In this document: positions 11,291 through 22,844 of the stretch, piece after piece
Position numbering within the stretch: the first letter of the stretch is position 1
Layout: each line of letters opens with the position of its first letter
Source of the DNA: Dysidea avara
Taxonomy: Eukaryota > Porifera > Demospongiae > Dictyoceratida > Dysideidae
DNA length: 64,000 nucleotides
Assembly: GCF_963678975.1 (NCBI RefSeq)
Contig: NC_089280.1
Coordinates: 20,855,868-20,919,867, forward strand
Direction of reading: 5' to 3'
Notes under the pieces: model-generated
Seen by the model: the letters and a program-made list of their open reading frames with translations, nothing else
Databases searched by the model: none
Told to the model about the DNA's origin: nothing
Made by a program: the position numbers and the translations under genes

Positions 11291-12851
11291 CCATGCGCTC
11301 TAAAGAAGACGTCCAGAGCTCCCAGATTCTGAGTGTGATATCAAGTGTTGTTGGCCTACCAAACCATGTATAGAAGTGAGTAAAATTTTTCCTGTGTTTT
11401 CCAAGAAAGCTGATTTTCTGCGGATGGATCAAGAAATTTTTTCGTTCGAGGTGCTCTACCAGCCAAGAGAAGAGAAGCCAATCCTATCACATAAGATGGT
11501 AATGAAGTTGGATGTATAAGTATTCTACACACCAAGTTTGAAAGAGCTGCGATCTTTCTAACCATCTGGCTGGCAGAGATGAAATTTTCAGTGCAATGAT
11601 CTTCAATGATTTTGGTGGGTTGCCTCCTTCCTACTGTTACAAACTGTCTTCCTAGGAGCTTTAAATCAGAGGAAGATCCAGAAGAACATCTGAAGTTTCT
11701 AAGAAGTGGTGAAATCCTTGACTTTTAAAGTTAAAAGGCGAGAAGGCCATTGCAAGTTACTACTCTAATAAAACATTCACTCTATTAGAACAACCATGAC
11801 ATTTCCCATCTTCTATTGGTTGTGTTAATTGAACAGCTGTAGACAAGTTGCTTAAATTAATAAAAGTTGCACAGTCATTATAATATTACTGTATAAATAA
11901 TATAGATACAGATCAAAGGCCTTGTGTATGTATTTATTATTGGTACTGTGCAGACCTCCATTAGGGAAAATAAAGCATAGACACACACAAGAAAACACAT
12001 ATAAGCACAAAGCATACAACATTTTAGTCTATAGCTGGGATGTATGTGAGTGTTGTTTGTATGTGCGTGCGTGTGTGTGACTATATGTATGTATGCATGT
12101 ATGTATGTCAATAATCCTACATAACCTAGTTAGCAACTTCTTCAATGAATGTTTAGGGCAAAGGCTATAGCTTTAAATCACACTGAAGAACACAACTATA
12201 TGTATAATCTGCAATGTTTGAGGTGCATATTTCACTTTGACATCCTCATGCAGTATGGTTGGAAGATTTTTGTACAAGTAATGTAGTCTTCCAGAGATGA
12301 CATCCCAGACATTCTGCTATGTATGTACATGATGATAGAATTGCTGCTAGTTTTCACTAATTGTTGCATGACATGTGTAGTTAGTTATATACTCACTTAG
12401 TTGTAATTGTAGGAGTGCATCTAGCTATAGTTTCATTTGAAACAATGTGGTATATACTTTTAAAAGTTACACAGTGTTAATTTATAGCATTAAAATTTCA
12501 ATTTTGTCATTAGCACTCTCAATCAAGGTGTTAAATCACAAAAGTCTTCTAGGATGGAATTTCAGACCCCTACCATGTAGTTGATTTCATGCTAGGACCT
12601 AAGTGTTGCTCTTTCCTGTTGCACACTCATCATCTCACTCACATTACTTTGGAAAGCAGTGACCAAAACTGAATCGTCCATGATAGCTGTGAATCTAATG
12701 ATAGTTCATGGAATGATTGGCATTATAATTTTAATGCAGCAATAGTAAGGGTGGATGAGACACCTTTATTTAGGAGGGTGAGGGGAGGGGGGTGGGATCT
12801 AGATTGATGATGCCATGGTCTAGCTGTAAGTTGAAGACAAAAAAAGGTCAC

Positions 12852-12985
12852 TACCTGCTGGCGATAGTTGCCCTTCACCAACTAGACTATATCTCCTTAT
12901 TTATAACTACACACGTAGCTTGCTACACTGCTCCTCTAATGGTTCTAAGAATACTATGACTGCTCTATTAGAATATCTCAATCTT
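12852..12985. repeat. Inverted copy of the 655-780 repeat
   Basis: Complementary to 655-780 across the motif core, the GCAGTGTAGC block and the AAGGAGATATAG block, with small indels. A second motif core follows at 12985-13010. Confidence 0.7.
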
Positions 12986-13263
12986 GACTGCTCTATTATA
13001 GTATTTCAAATTATTGATGCTATTGAGCTAAGCTATCCATCACAGTGTCAGATAACTTTAGGGAGAAAACCCCCACAATTTTTTTACAGGGGTTACAGCT
13101 CCCCCTTCAAGGAATAGACTGTTTTACCATAAAGTTGTGTTAACAACTTTCAAGTGTATCACAATAAACACATACTGAGCTTGTAAGTATAAGCATAAGT
13201 AAGCACGTTTATCACTGCAAAGACTCCTTCATAATTATAACTCTATAATAATTATCTATATTC

Positions 13264-13512
13264 GTGACCAGGCCTGCGAAAACAGGGCATGTGGGCACAA
13301 ACTACACCCCATCACACTACAGGTCGTATCTCAGTAGTGGAATAGTATATTTGCATTCTGTAACTTGTATCATGATGCCAATTAAATGCGTACTAAGAGC
13401 TAAAAATTGCAATATCATAGCATAATGGTACAAAAAGTTATGAGTGATGAAAGTGTGAAAACGTAGGCAAAAACCACGTGCCCACATGCCTTATTATCGC
13501 AGGCCCGGTCAC
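13264..13512. mobile_element. GTGACC-type MITE
   Basis: 249 bp, ends GTGACCAGGCCTGCGA and the complement of GTGACCGGGCCTGCGA, with an inner pair GGCATGTGGGCAC. Flanked by ATTC direct repeats (13260-13263 and 13513-13516). Same length as the element inside the Calx-beta exon. Confidence 0.85.
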
Positions 13513-15607
13513 ATTCAGTAGTTGCATTGTGCTCAAAAAGCAGACAAATTGCCAGGTCTTTCATTCCTTATTCAGCTCCTGCATCCATTTTCCACATCCT
13601 ATAAAGCTATGCAGTGAGGCATACCATACCCGCATGCTAGGTCACTTCAAAAACAAATTGTGTGATTAGTCTATTACATTACGCACATGCATGCAAACAA
13701 TACACAAATCATACATGTGTATGACCATACGCTTAAATAAATAAACACAATCACCAGTTTCTTATCCATCAATACGCTAAACATTGTGCAAGCTTAATAG
13801 CCAATTATTTCTTTACAAACTAGTTAGCTGAATTGGTATCCCAAATAATTTGTATGCTTTTTAGTCTGCTCTAGCCATGCATTTATTGACAGCTTCTTAC
13901 AGCTGCACTCAAAAATCAATGGAACAAAAAATTATTGATATGATAAGGGAAACAATGACAGGCAGAGATGCAAAATTAATAGGTCTAGATGAACAGAAAT
14001 TTGGCTTCATTAAAGCAGATAACATTACAGATTGATGAGTATTTTCAAGATAAGTTTGCTATTTTGAACGGGTGTTGTTACACAGAGCAGTCCAATGTAT
14101 ATGGACCTGTGACAAGCAGAAATCAATACAACAGGTTAAATGTATTCTTTGGACAATAAAGTACACTAACGTGTTCAAGGAAGTATTCAACCACGCACAT
14201 CTCCTTACATTTAACTATCAAGTGCTTACAATTGAATGTAAAAAGTTCCACTTTAATTAGCCCATACATACACAGATTTCATCTGGATGCATGCCCCAGG
14301 ACTCTGAGACAGTACTTTGGGTGGCCATTTTCACTTTAAAAATCAAGCAGCTACTAACAATTGTGATTAATTTTTACAAGAATTGACCACCAAAACTGGG
14401 AGACCATGGCCTTGTGGTTCCCTGCCCTATTTTCACTACCTGTGCAAAACATGATAAAAAGACACTGTAAAAACATGTGTAATCTACTGGTCTACTACAC
14501 CTATAAAGTAATAGACTACTCACATTGACAAATAAAACTGTGAAGCTCTGCTTTACCTCTATCTCAGTCATGAATCAATAATTTCACAAACTCATAGGCC
14601 ATATACACAGCAGCATTAAGGTATTATGGCTATACCTACATTACTGAGTTGTTATTTGCTTAGGCAGTTGCACGAGATACATTATTATTATTGTTAATTT
14701 TTGTATAGAAAACCAGAAAATGTGAGATTACCTGAGCTGGTTCTGCAATAGAGTGCTCCAGCTGATACAAAATGATTACTTCATAGCAAATGAATGGAAT
14801 GGATTTCAAAATTCAATACTATTAGACTCTCCAGCAACTGCATCTTAAGATTTAAATTTCCATAAAATGCACAATCTATACAGCTGTTCAATTGACACAT
14901 CCCAAAAGCAGATGGTAGTTGTATACTGAACTACATGGTTTTTCTTATATAATATTGAATGTTCTATTAGAGTAGTAGCTTCCAATGACCTTTAAACTTT
15001 AAAAGTCAAGGATTTCACCACTTCTTAGAAACTTCAGATGTTCTTCTGGATCTTCCTCTGATTTAAAGCTCCTAGGAAGACAGTTTGTAACAGTAGGAAG
15101 GAGGCAACCCACCAAAATCATTGAAGATCATTGCACTGAAAATTTCATCTCTGCCAGCCAGATGGTTAGAAAGATCGCGGCTCTTTCAAACTTGGTGTGT
15201 AGAATACTTATACATCCAACTTCATTACCATCTTATGTGATAGGATTGGCTTCTCTTCTCTTGGTTGGTAGAGCACCTCGAACGAAAAAATTTCTCGACT
15301 CCATCCGCAGAAAATCAGCTTTCTTGGAAAACACAGGAAAAATTTTACTCACTTCTATACATGGTTTGGTAGGCCAACAACACTTGATATCACACTCAGA
15401 ATCTGGGAGCTCTGGACGTCTTCTTTAGAGCGCATGGAATAAAGATCAATCACGTGAGATATTAAAATCCGCGTGTTGCTCCAACAAGGGAACTCAGTTC
15501 CAAACCAAGGGTGGTATTAGTGATGGGGTACTAAGGGTAACATACTACGATAATCGGGGATTTGTTTCTTGCAACTTCATTTTTCACGTTGCGGACCCTA
15601 CCGTTGG

Positions 15608-17679
15608 AGCGATTTTCTTTCAACCATGAAGTCGTGTTGTAAAAAGCTACAGCTATCAGGGGCTTTTTACACAATGTATGTGTACATTTAATTTCGCTAA
15701 AAGTTGCTTGTTAGTTTATGAGATCGCTTTTGTGCTCTTTGAAGATTCAAACTTTCCGCCATGACGTCGAGGTGTGAGGCGCCCGCCTTAATTCCCAAAC
15801 CCAAACTGGGCAAGGTCATTAGCCATAGTGAGCTGGCTGATTTGATAGACACTGTGCTGTCAACTCTTGGTTTAATTGTGAGTCAGTCCAGTCACTGATT
15901 TGTTTTAAATTCGCCACAGTATGCCTCCACTGACTCGTTATATATAGCGTGACTCCAGCCCACGCAGGGCCATACATAGCTATAGCCAGCTGTTTCATAC
16001 CCGCTGTAGTGATACAGTTGAAGTAATTTACTACCCGTGCACGTCCCCAGCCCTTCATGCCTGTGAAACTTCAGTGTTCACTTAAAATGCCAGCATCAGT
16101 GCATCACCTTTCAGTCACAGCACTTCGTAGACCCTATGCAACCACCCACAATTATAGAAATTCTTTAATGACAGCATGAATATATTGTAATAGTAAACAT
16201 TTACATTATGATGATCCCATAAAATTTTTAAAAAAAAGAGACTACAATAGCACAAGAAGCTAGATACACTAGTGTTTGACTATGAAGTACCACCAAGAGT
16301 ACATAATATAGTAGTGGGGTCTTGGTACCATGTATTAATTTGTCTTCACCATTTGCGTGATTAGTCCATTGACTATAAACTCACCCACCAACAGTCACAA
16401 CATCAGTATCCATCCTGCATATACAGAAAGGGATACAGTATGGTAAGACACAGAACTAAAAACATGTAATCATATAGTCAGACTAACATGTCAACAAACA
16501 CTTACTTCCACTATTACGATTATTGTTAAAGTGAGCATCCAACATATAGTCATTCCCAAGATGTATTCAGCATACTGCAGCAGTTGATGACCAATTATGG
16601 AATACATTACTTGACTTCTTTTGTGGTTCTCACCTACATTGTTGACATAACAATTTTTGTTGCTAGGAGACATATAAACTAGGAGGGACTAATGGTTATA
16701 GCATAATCGTAAACAAGTTACAACAGCAAAGGAAATTTTAATAAACCAGTAGTGATTGGATAGTTGATAGATAAAATAGAATACAATCTGTAGTTTTCTA
16801 GTCCTGATTGTTTGAGAATAAGCACATTAGCTGCTATAAGCATGAAAAAAGCAAGACAGACTAAATTTTAATGCAAAGTTTATGATGCAAACTCATTATG
16901 CACCTATACCAATGTGTTACCCCACCACCCCCCTTGGATGTAAGTGGGCTTTACAAGGGGAATTGACATGAAACTGCTGCTTCACTATGGGGCGTTTGAC
17001 AATCATTCATTAAGCACCCAAGTATTTTTTTCTACGCTATGTCAAATCCCCCACGTTTCAACTGGAGCCAATGGTGGGGATTTGACACAGTAGGTTTGTC
17101 CTACCGTGGGGCATTTAACATTCGGTTGTGCCCACTATACCCCCATATATGCCCAAAGGGGGGGATAGTAGGGCAATACATTGATACGTGCATTATATAT
17201 TATGGTGCATCTACAGTGGTGAGTAGATTAAGCCCGTATCTTGCGGGCCTAAGCATGTTCCTCTCCTGTTTTGAAAAATAATCTTTTATTGCCTGCCCCT
17301 AACTGGAGTTTGCCTGACACCTTCAACATCACAAAAAGCTATCTAAAATGGTTAATTTAGCTTTGACCATTAGCAAAGTACAACACTCAACAATTATATC
17401 AGAGTATACATAACTCTATATATCTGCCCAGTTACTATATAGTAGGGTCCATGGTTGTCTCAGATCTGCTCATATTATTATCACATCAATCAATTGATGC
17501 ATAGTAATTACAGTATACTGTATGTACGCATTGAGCTGAGCCCTCAAAAATATTAACTCATTTGTAGTATTGACTTACCCGCTAATCATTCAAATGCCTG
17601 ACGCAATAGTCAAAGTTTTCGCCATACATTATAGGAAGCCATAAAAGTATATAGACTATTAACCTTTCCTGAACTGTTG
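15608..17679. other. Gene-free stretch
   Basis: No supported exon. One hairpin at 17040-17087 pairs TGTCAAATCCCC with GGGGATTTGACA. Nothing else recognisable. Confidence 0.5.
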
Positions 17680-17688
17680 GTGGAAGCA

Positions 17689-18134
17689 TAGTCTCGCGTG
17701 GCCAGACCGCTTTTTTCCATGTATTGGGTAGGTCTGGTGCAACTCCAATAGCTGTTTACTTCTGAGCCATCCCCAGACACTGGGGACGCTAATTGAATAA
17801 CTTTGGCCGCAAAAGGAGACGTCAATGACGCCAGTAAGTAAACTCGAGATGGCTTCGATCTGTTTATCCTTTAAATGAATCTTAATTTGCTCTGATGTCT
17901 CTTTTAAAGCATCTTGAAAGTTCATCCTCATCGTGTAACAAGACTCACAACCAGAGCAGGAGTATTAAGAACATTTCATTGTTTTACTGATGTCATGGCG
18001 CCTCCTTTGCGGCCAATGTTATTTAATTAGCATCCCCGGGGACGGCTCAGAAGTAAACAGCTATCGGAGTTGCACCAGACCCTTTTTTCCCCACCCAATA
18101 CACGGAAAAAAAGAGGTCTGGCCACGCGAGACTA
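17689..18134. mobile_element. Mutator-like MITE with 9-bp target duplication
   Basis: 446-bp element with ends TAGTCTCGCGTGGCCAGACC and complement, and arms of about 100 bp that also share CTGAGCC and CAGCTAT blocks. Direct repeats GTGGAAGCA lie at 17680-17688 and 18135-18143. A 9-bp duplication with long inverted ends is typical of Mutator-like elements. No transposase frame. Confidence 0.82.
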
Positions 18135-18143
18135 GTGGAAGCA

Positions 18144-18896
18144 CTTGTCTGCTCTTGACATCTTTGTTATCATCACCAACCACCTTGGTTGGTTGAAACG
18201 TTGAGAAAAAAATCCTCTTTCATTTTTAGCTGTTTTCTCAGGGTTCAGCTCAATTAACTTGTTCGCGGCTAGAACAAGCCAGCTACGAGGCTCTGGCCAC
18301 ACAAGCATAGTATATAATCCCAGGAAGCTACTATGGCATGGGAGATTCCTGTCTAAAATTACGACGGTAGTTATATAGCCGTTTACAATGACTTTGCTAT
18401 ACACGAACTTACCTGGCAATTCGCTGGGAGAATAGTGTGATGCATTCAGTACTGTCAGGCTTCATGTCCATTCCGAGGCATACATTCAGCAACAGCTCGC
18501 AGCTGATTCGGCTCCACTTGTCACTTCGACTAGACTAGTTATATCACCAACCCACTGCTTCAGCAAGAACGTGTAGCCTCGACTTTGCCGGTTCTTATTT
18601 ACGTGAAACATCACGCGAGATATCACGTGAGTCCGTGCGGGAATTTGAACACTATTTTCACAGTTTAAATGAATTTTCTTTTAGCAAGTCACTTTTAGTA
18701 GCACTTCTAAACACTGAACTTGGATGCTTTTACTACTAATTTAGCTAGCTAATCTGTTGCTGAAGCTGTTATCATAGATTATTATGTATGCATGCATGCA
18801 GTGTCTCCTATGTAATATAATACCATAGAAAAGGTATATATTATCTATGGTAATACCCAACTGTATGTTCTCTATTCAACAAAAAGTAGTGATATC
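18144..18896. other. Gene-free stretch
   Basis: Nothing supported. Short hairpins around CCATAGA...TATCTATGG near 18824-18860 are the only structure. Confidence 0.5.
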
Positions 18897-19134
18897 CTGT
18901 GCCAAAAATAGCCCAGCTGTAAAACAAGGCGAGGCCAAGAATGTACAAGTACATGTTCATGGAGTAACTACAACCAAATAACATGATATCAAAATCTGGC
19001 CAAGAAAGCATTTACAGTATAAGCACTTTTGTGCATTCATTTTCTATATGTTTCACATTATCACATCCAGCTAGTTGTATATGTGTGCTTGCAATATAAA
19101 CAATACTACTAAGACGATAAAAGATATTACACTG

Positions 19135-19656
19135 CAGTGGCGGATCTAGGATTTTTAAAAGGGGGTTTCTAAAAATTGGTATAGCTAAATAAGGCACCTG
19201 ATGACAATTATCCAGAAAATTTAGAGATTTTAGAAGCTCTGAAATCAGATTTTAGGCTATATTTTTAGTTAGCGATTACAATAAATTCAATGCTTTAAAC
19301 TGTAAAATTAATAGTTACTAAATACTATAGAGTAAATGTGGTGACTACAAGCTGTAGCTTTGATTGCTCTATAGGAGTAGTCACTTGATTGCTCTATAGG
19401 AGTAGTTACTTGACTGCTCTATTAGAGTATCTCGATCGTTTTTAATGCAGTGGGAGATGAAAAGTGAAGTGTTGCTGAAGGTTTAATAGCTATAAATGGT
19501 GTTAGTTAAGTGCAACTGCATGCATGCTATGGTATTATAGTTGTTTGCTATGACAAATTGTCAATATAACAATTTTTATGTGTTGAGAATGCCACTAAGC
19601 TAAATTTAAAGGGGGTTTCTGTCGAAACCCCAGAAACCCATCTAGTTCCGCCGCTG
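19135..19656. mobile_element. hAT-like MITE nested in the foldback
   Basis: Ends CAGTGGCGGATCTAGG and the complement of CAGCGGCGGAACTAG match the widespread CAGNGGCGGA-type hAT ends. Internal GGGGGTTTCT blocks recur near both ends. It contains three tandem versions of the TGCTCTATNRGAGTA motif (19368-19440). Confidence 0.7.
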
Positions 19657-19663
19657 CACTGCA

Positions 19664-19801
19664 TTGTTACCAAAATTAATTTAACTAAAAATTTACAATT
19701 GGTTTCTACTTGGCCATCTTTTTGCACTGTATATTAAAATAAAAAGATGGCCAAGCAGAAACCAATTGTAAATTTTTAGTTAAATTAATTTTGGTAACAA
19801 T
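19664..19801. repeat. Near-perfect hairpin
   Basis: Arms of about 60 bp (TTACCAAAATTAATTTAAC ... AAAGATGGCCAAG) close around a short loop GCACTGTATATT. It lies in the right half of the foldback. Confidence 0.85.
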
Positions 19802-20041
19802 GCAGTGTAATATCTTCTATCGTCTTAGTAGTATTGTTTATATTGCAAGTACACATGTACAACTAGCTGGATGTGATAATGTGAAATATATGGAAAATGA
19901 ATGTACAAAAGTGCTTATACTGTAAATGCTTTCTTGGCCAGATTTTGATATCATGTCATTTGGTTGTAGTTACTCCATGAACATGTACTTGTGCATTCTT
20001 GGTGTAGCCTTTTTTTACAGCTGGGCTGTTTTTGGCACAGG

Positions 20042-21811
20042 TTATTATTATCAAGTCTACCAGTTGGGCACTGGAGGGTTTGCACAGAAGGCAGAGCCAG
20101 TACAAGGTGCTTCACCACTAGCCCAGGGAACCTAAGCGATTGACGACAGATGATCATGAATGCATGATTAGCAGTTATGGTAAGTATGACTTCATATACT
20201 AGCTACTGCAAACATTAAGTTTACTGCTGGCCAGAGAGGTATGCGGTTTTTGCTTGGGTTTTGTATACAACATCAAGATACTCTAATAGAACAGTCAAGC
20301 TGTCTAATAGAGAATGTTTTGCAAAATGTTTGGCCTGACTCTTATATTTGTATCAAATTTGAGTCACCCTTGCACATGGATATAGATTAACTCCATGTTT
20401 TAATTAAATCTTAAGCTAAAGAATTAAGTTATAGCCACAAGAGTAGAGAAAGATTATGAATAAGTTTTTACTAAGGTGAAAATAATTTTGGAATGAGCAT
20501 TAATTTGCTTTCTGATACAGTACTATACAATAAGAATACAATGCAAACCCCTGAAAGCCACTTAGCTAGCTACAAGGTAGATCCAGGAGCTGGAAATAGA
20601 GGGAAAATACAGCAGCAAACCCCAAAGGCAATAGCTACATAATATATTACTTTAAAATGCACACAAAAAATATGTACACTATAGATGGCTCATTTAGCAA
20701 CACCTAGCATGATTTGCATTGTGTAGTGTAGTGTAGTGTACAACAATAATGCTGAGGGTCAACTGACAACTAGCATCTTACTTTATGAACATACATGAGA
20801 TTGAAATTTGGTTTTTTAAGGCCGCACCTTTTTTCACAGCTTGGCTGTTTTTGTGCGGATTGAATTTACAGGACAAGAAAGTTTACAGCACTACCTACAA
20901 CAAAGACAAAGATGTGCACAAGTATGGAGGGTGTAGGCTATTGTCCACACCCATTAAAATTGTTTATGATCAGAAGTGATGATTGAACTGATTCTTAATT
21001 ATTCGCTAGATAGGGATGGAGAGGTATCAATCACTGGGAGGGAGTTTCATAATCATAAATATATATGTATCTGTGAAAGTAAGAATTAACTACCAATTGA
21101 ATTGGATGAAATGTATTTGTGACATATTATATAGTTTTGTTGCTTCAGCTCTGACTTTACTAATCTATAGCTACACCTACTCCACTACTACTACTACCAG
21201 GGGGCACCAGTTTAAATTGTTTAAACAGTATTTAAGATTATTGTGCGGATTGAGCCACTGATGATCATGTGGGATTACTGCTAAATCACATGAAATAATA
21301 ATAACTGAAGTACCCGGGGTGTGTTGAAACTATTATTAGGGATCCATTGCAAATGTCACTGTTACATCCAGTTACAAAGGGTGACCAGAGTTAGCTAAGT
21401 GATTTGTATGGCAAGGGTTAAACTGCCTCGTCTATTTACAGGCTTTTTAGAATAGTTTGGTATGATTGCATGGGAAGAATCTACCTATATGCTTATTGCC
21501 ATGTGGTACTTATAAATAAACATGCATACTATATGTGCTAAATATTAGCAATAGTAATTCGAGACAAGAGCTACATAGCTTGAGTCATTTCTGAGCAGTT
21601 ATTTGGTAACTGGCTGTATATATTCCTAGCAATGGAAATGTTCATAGTCAGTGTATTATTAAATGAACTGTAAAGATTGCTGATAAATTTACATGCAAAT
21701 ATGCTCTACAAATTTAAATGATTGCCAAATAGCTTGTGTTGTGTTCACTGCATAATTAAGGGACTGCAATATTTACACTATTGGGAGATTGTCTGCATTG
21801 TGTCTATATAG
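20042..21811. other. Gene-free stretch with a solo foldback end
   Basis: Contains one motif copy at 20272-20297, a solo foldback end at about 20817-20862 (GGCCGCACC, T-run, ACAGCTTGGCTGTTTTTG) and a GTGTAGTGTAGTGTA micro-repeat near 20722. No exon supported. Confidence 0.5.
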
Positions 21812-22612
21812 TAGAGTTGTACCGATAATCAGATCGGTAATCGGTAGAAGCCGATAATTAGCTGTTTTTACCATAATCGGAAATCGGTTGTATTGGGCTG
21901 TGGCCAGCAGATTATTGGTCTATTCAGCTTCAGCAGCTGCAGTACCACTGGAGGGCTGGTGTGAAAGGCTCTGGTATGTACTTGGGTAATTTGTTTATGT
22001 TTTGTAGTAACTACAAAGATAAACAGTGATGGTTCAGGCCCTAGCCCACTTGTCTGACTAGCAACTTTGATTGAGATAAGTGTACAATTTCACAGAATTG
22101 GCTTTACTAGCTCTACTTTTAATGGAGTGTGCACAAGTATAATTGTAGAGACTAGGGTTGGAGCGAATGTACAAATACATCCTCGATCCTCCGAAGCTTC
22201 TTTTCAAAATGTTACCGAAGCTTCGAAGCTTTGTTGCAAATGTCATATCAACTATTAATGACCACAATTGATGGTTCTTAGAGTGTACACTGTAGCACAA
22301 ACTCCTACACTTTGTTATAGCTCCAGTATAACCATTGTTTAAACTACAATTACACCAAAAATATGTAAATGGCAGCTTCCACAAGGAGTGATAATACTTG
22401 TGCTACTGGTTTAACATGTTGGTATCCATGGTAACGAAGCTTTGGTGGGGTAAAACAGCATCCGAATGTTATGAGACCGAACGAAGCTTTGAACTATTTG
22501 TCTCAACCCTAGTAGAGACCTACAATCGGGTATCGGTTAACTATCGGTAAAACAGGGTAAAAATATATCGGATATCAGTTTTCCCTAAAAAATGGGAATC
22601 CGTACAACTCTA
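21812..22612. mobile_element. hAT-like element (TAGAGTTGTACCGATA ends)
   Basis: Ends TAGAGTTGTAC and complement, with ATCGGTAATCGG-type blocks in both arms. Flanks CTATATAG and CTATATAA are a 7/8 match, as expected of an 8-bp hAT target duplication. A second element is nested within at 22153-22511. Confidence 0.75.
22153..22511. mobile_element. Nested hAT-like MITE (TAGGGTTGGAGCGAAT ends)
   Basis: 359-bp element with ends TAGGGTTG and CAACCCTA, paired GAAGCTTCG blocks, and a perfect 8-bp target duplication GTAGAGAC (22145-22152 and 22512-22519). It interrupts the older 21812-22612 element, which gives the order of insertion. Confidence 0.87.
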
Positions 22613-22795
22613 CTATATAAGACATGACATGTGTATGACATTTAATGTAATATGATCTTGAGTGAGTGTGTGTGCATGTGTTGAAACAGTGACTTTATAA
22701 TTTGCTAGAAACAGAATTTAACTGATGTAAATAAGATCTAGTTCTTCCTATGTTAAAGTTAAATGTGTTTATACTAGCACATAATCAGTAAGAAA

Positions 22796-22801
22796 TTTAT
22801 T
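22796..22801 (-). promoter_or_regulatory. AATAAA polyadenylation signal
   Basis: Canonical AATAAA on the minus strand 44 nt past the TAA stop of the gene at 22845-26370, the expected place for 3'-end formation. Confidence 0.7.
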
Positions 22802-22844
22802 ACCAAAACCGTGACAATATTAGCACATGAGAAAGCGGCCTCAG

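Larger units (their letters stand above)
10783..15607. mobile_element. 4.8-kb foldback element
   Basis: Long inverted arms: the left arm (10783-10944 plus 11290-11780) pairs with the right arm (14985-15607). Shared blocks include GGGTCCGCAACGTGAAAAAT, GGAACTGAGTTCCCTTGTTG and GCGCTCTAAAGAAGACGTCC. Arm identity is high, with only scattered mismatches, so the element is fairly recent or gene-converted. The centre (11.8-14.9 kb) has no transposase. It holds the 13264-13512 MITE and the 12852-12985 repeat. The left arm is split by a LINE fragment that the right arm lacks. Confidence 0.75.
18897..20041. mobile_element. Foldback element with ACAGC/GCTGT ends
   Basis: Arms 18897-19134 and 19797-20041 are complementary for about 240 bp. 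The ends read CCTGTGCCAAAAATAGCCC then AGCTGTAAAA, with the complement on the right. The end pattern (A-rich, AACAGCNNNAGCTGTAAAA) is shared with 34693-35321, 45696-46027, 50056-50268 and 20817-20862. Two further insertions sit inside: 19135-19656 and the 19664-19801 hairpin. Confidence 0.78.

Noticed and set aside
11250-11565. Minus-strand frames of 60 and 69 codons over the left foldback arm, also seen at 15162-15428
   Set aside because: The first is out of frame with the LINE signature. The second is the arm sequence, present in both arms, and shows no recognised domain.
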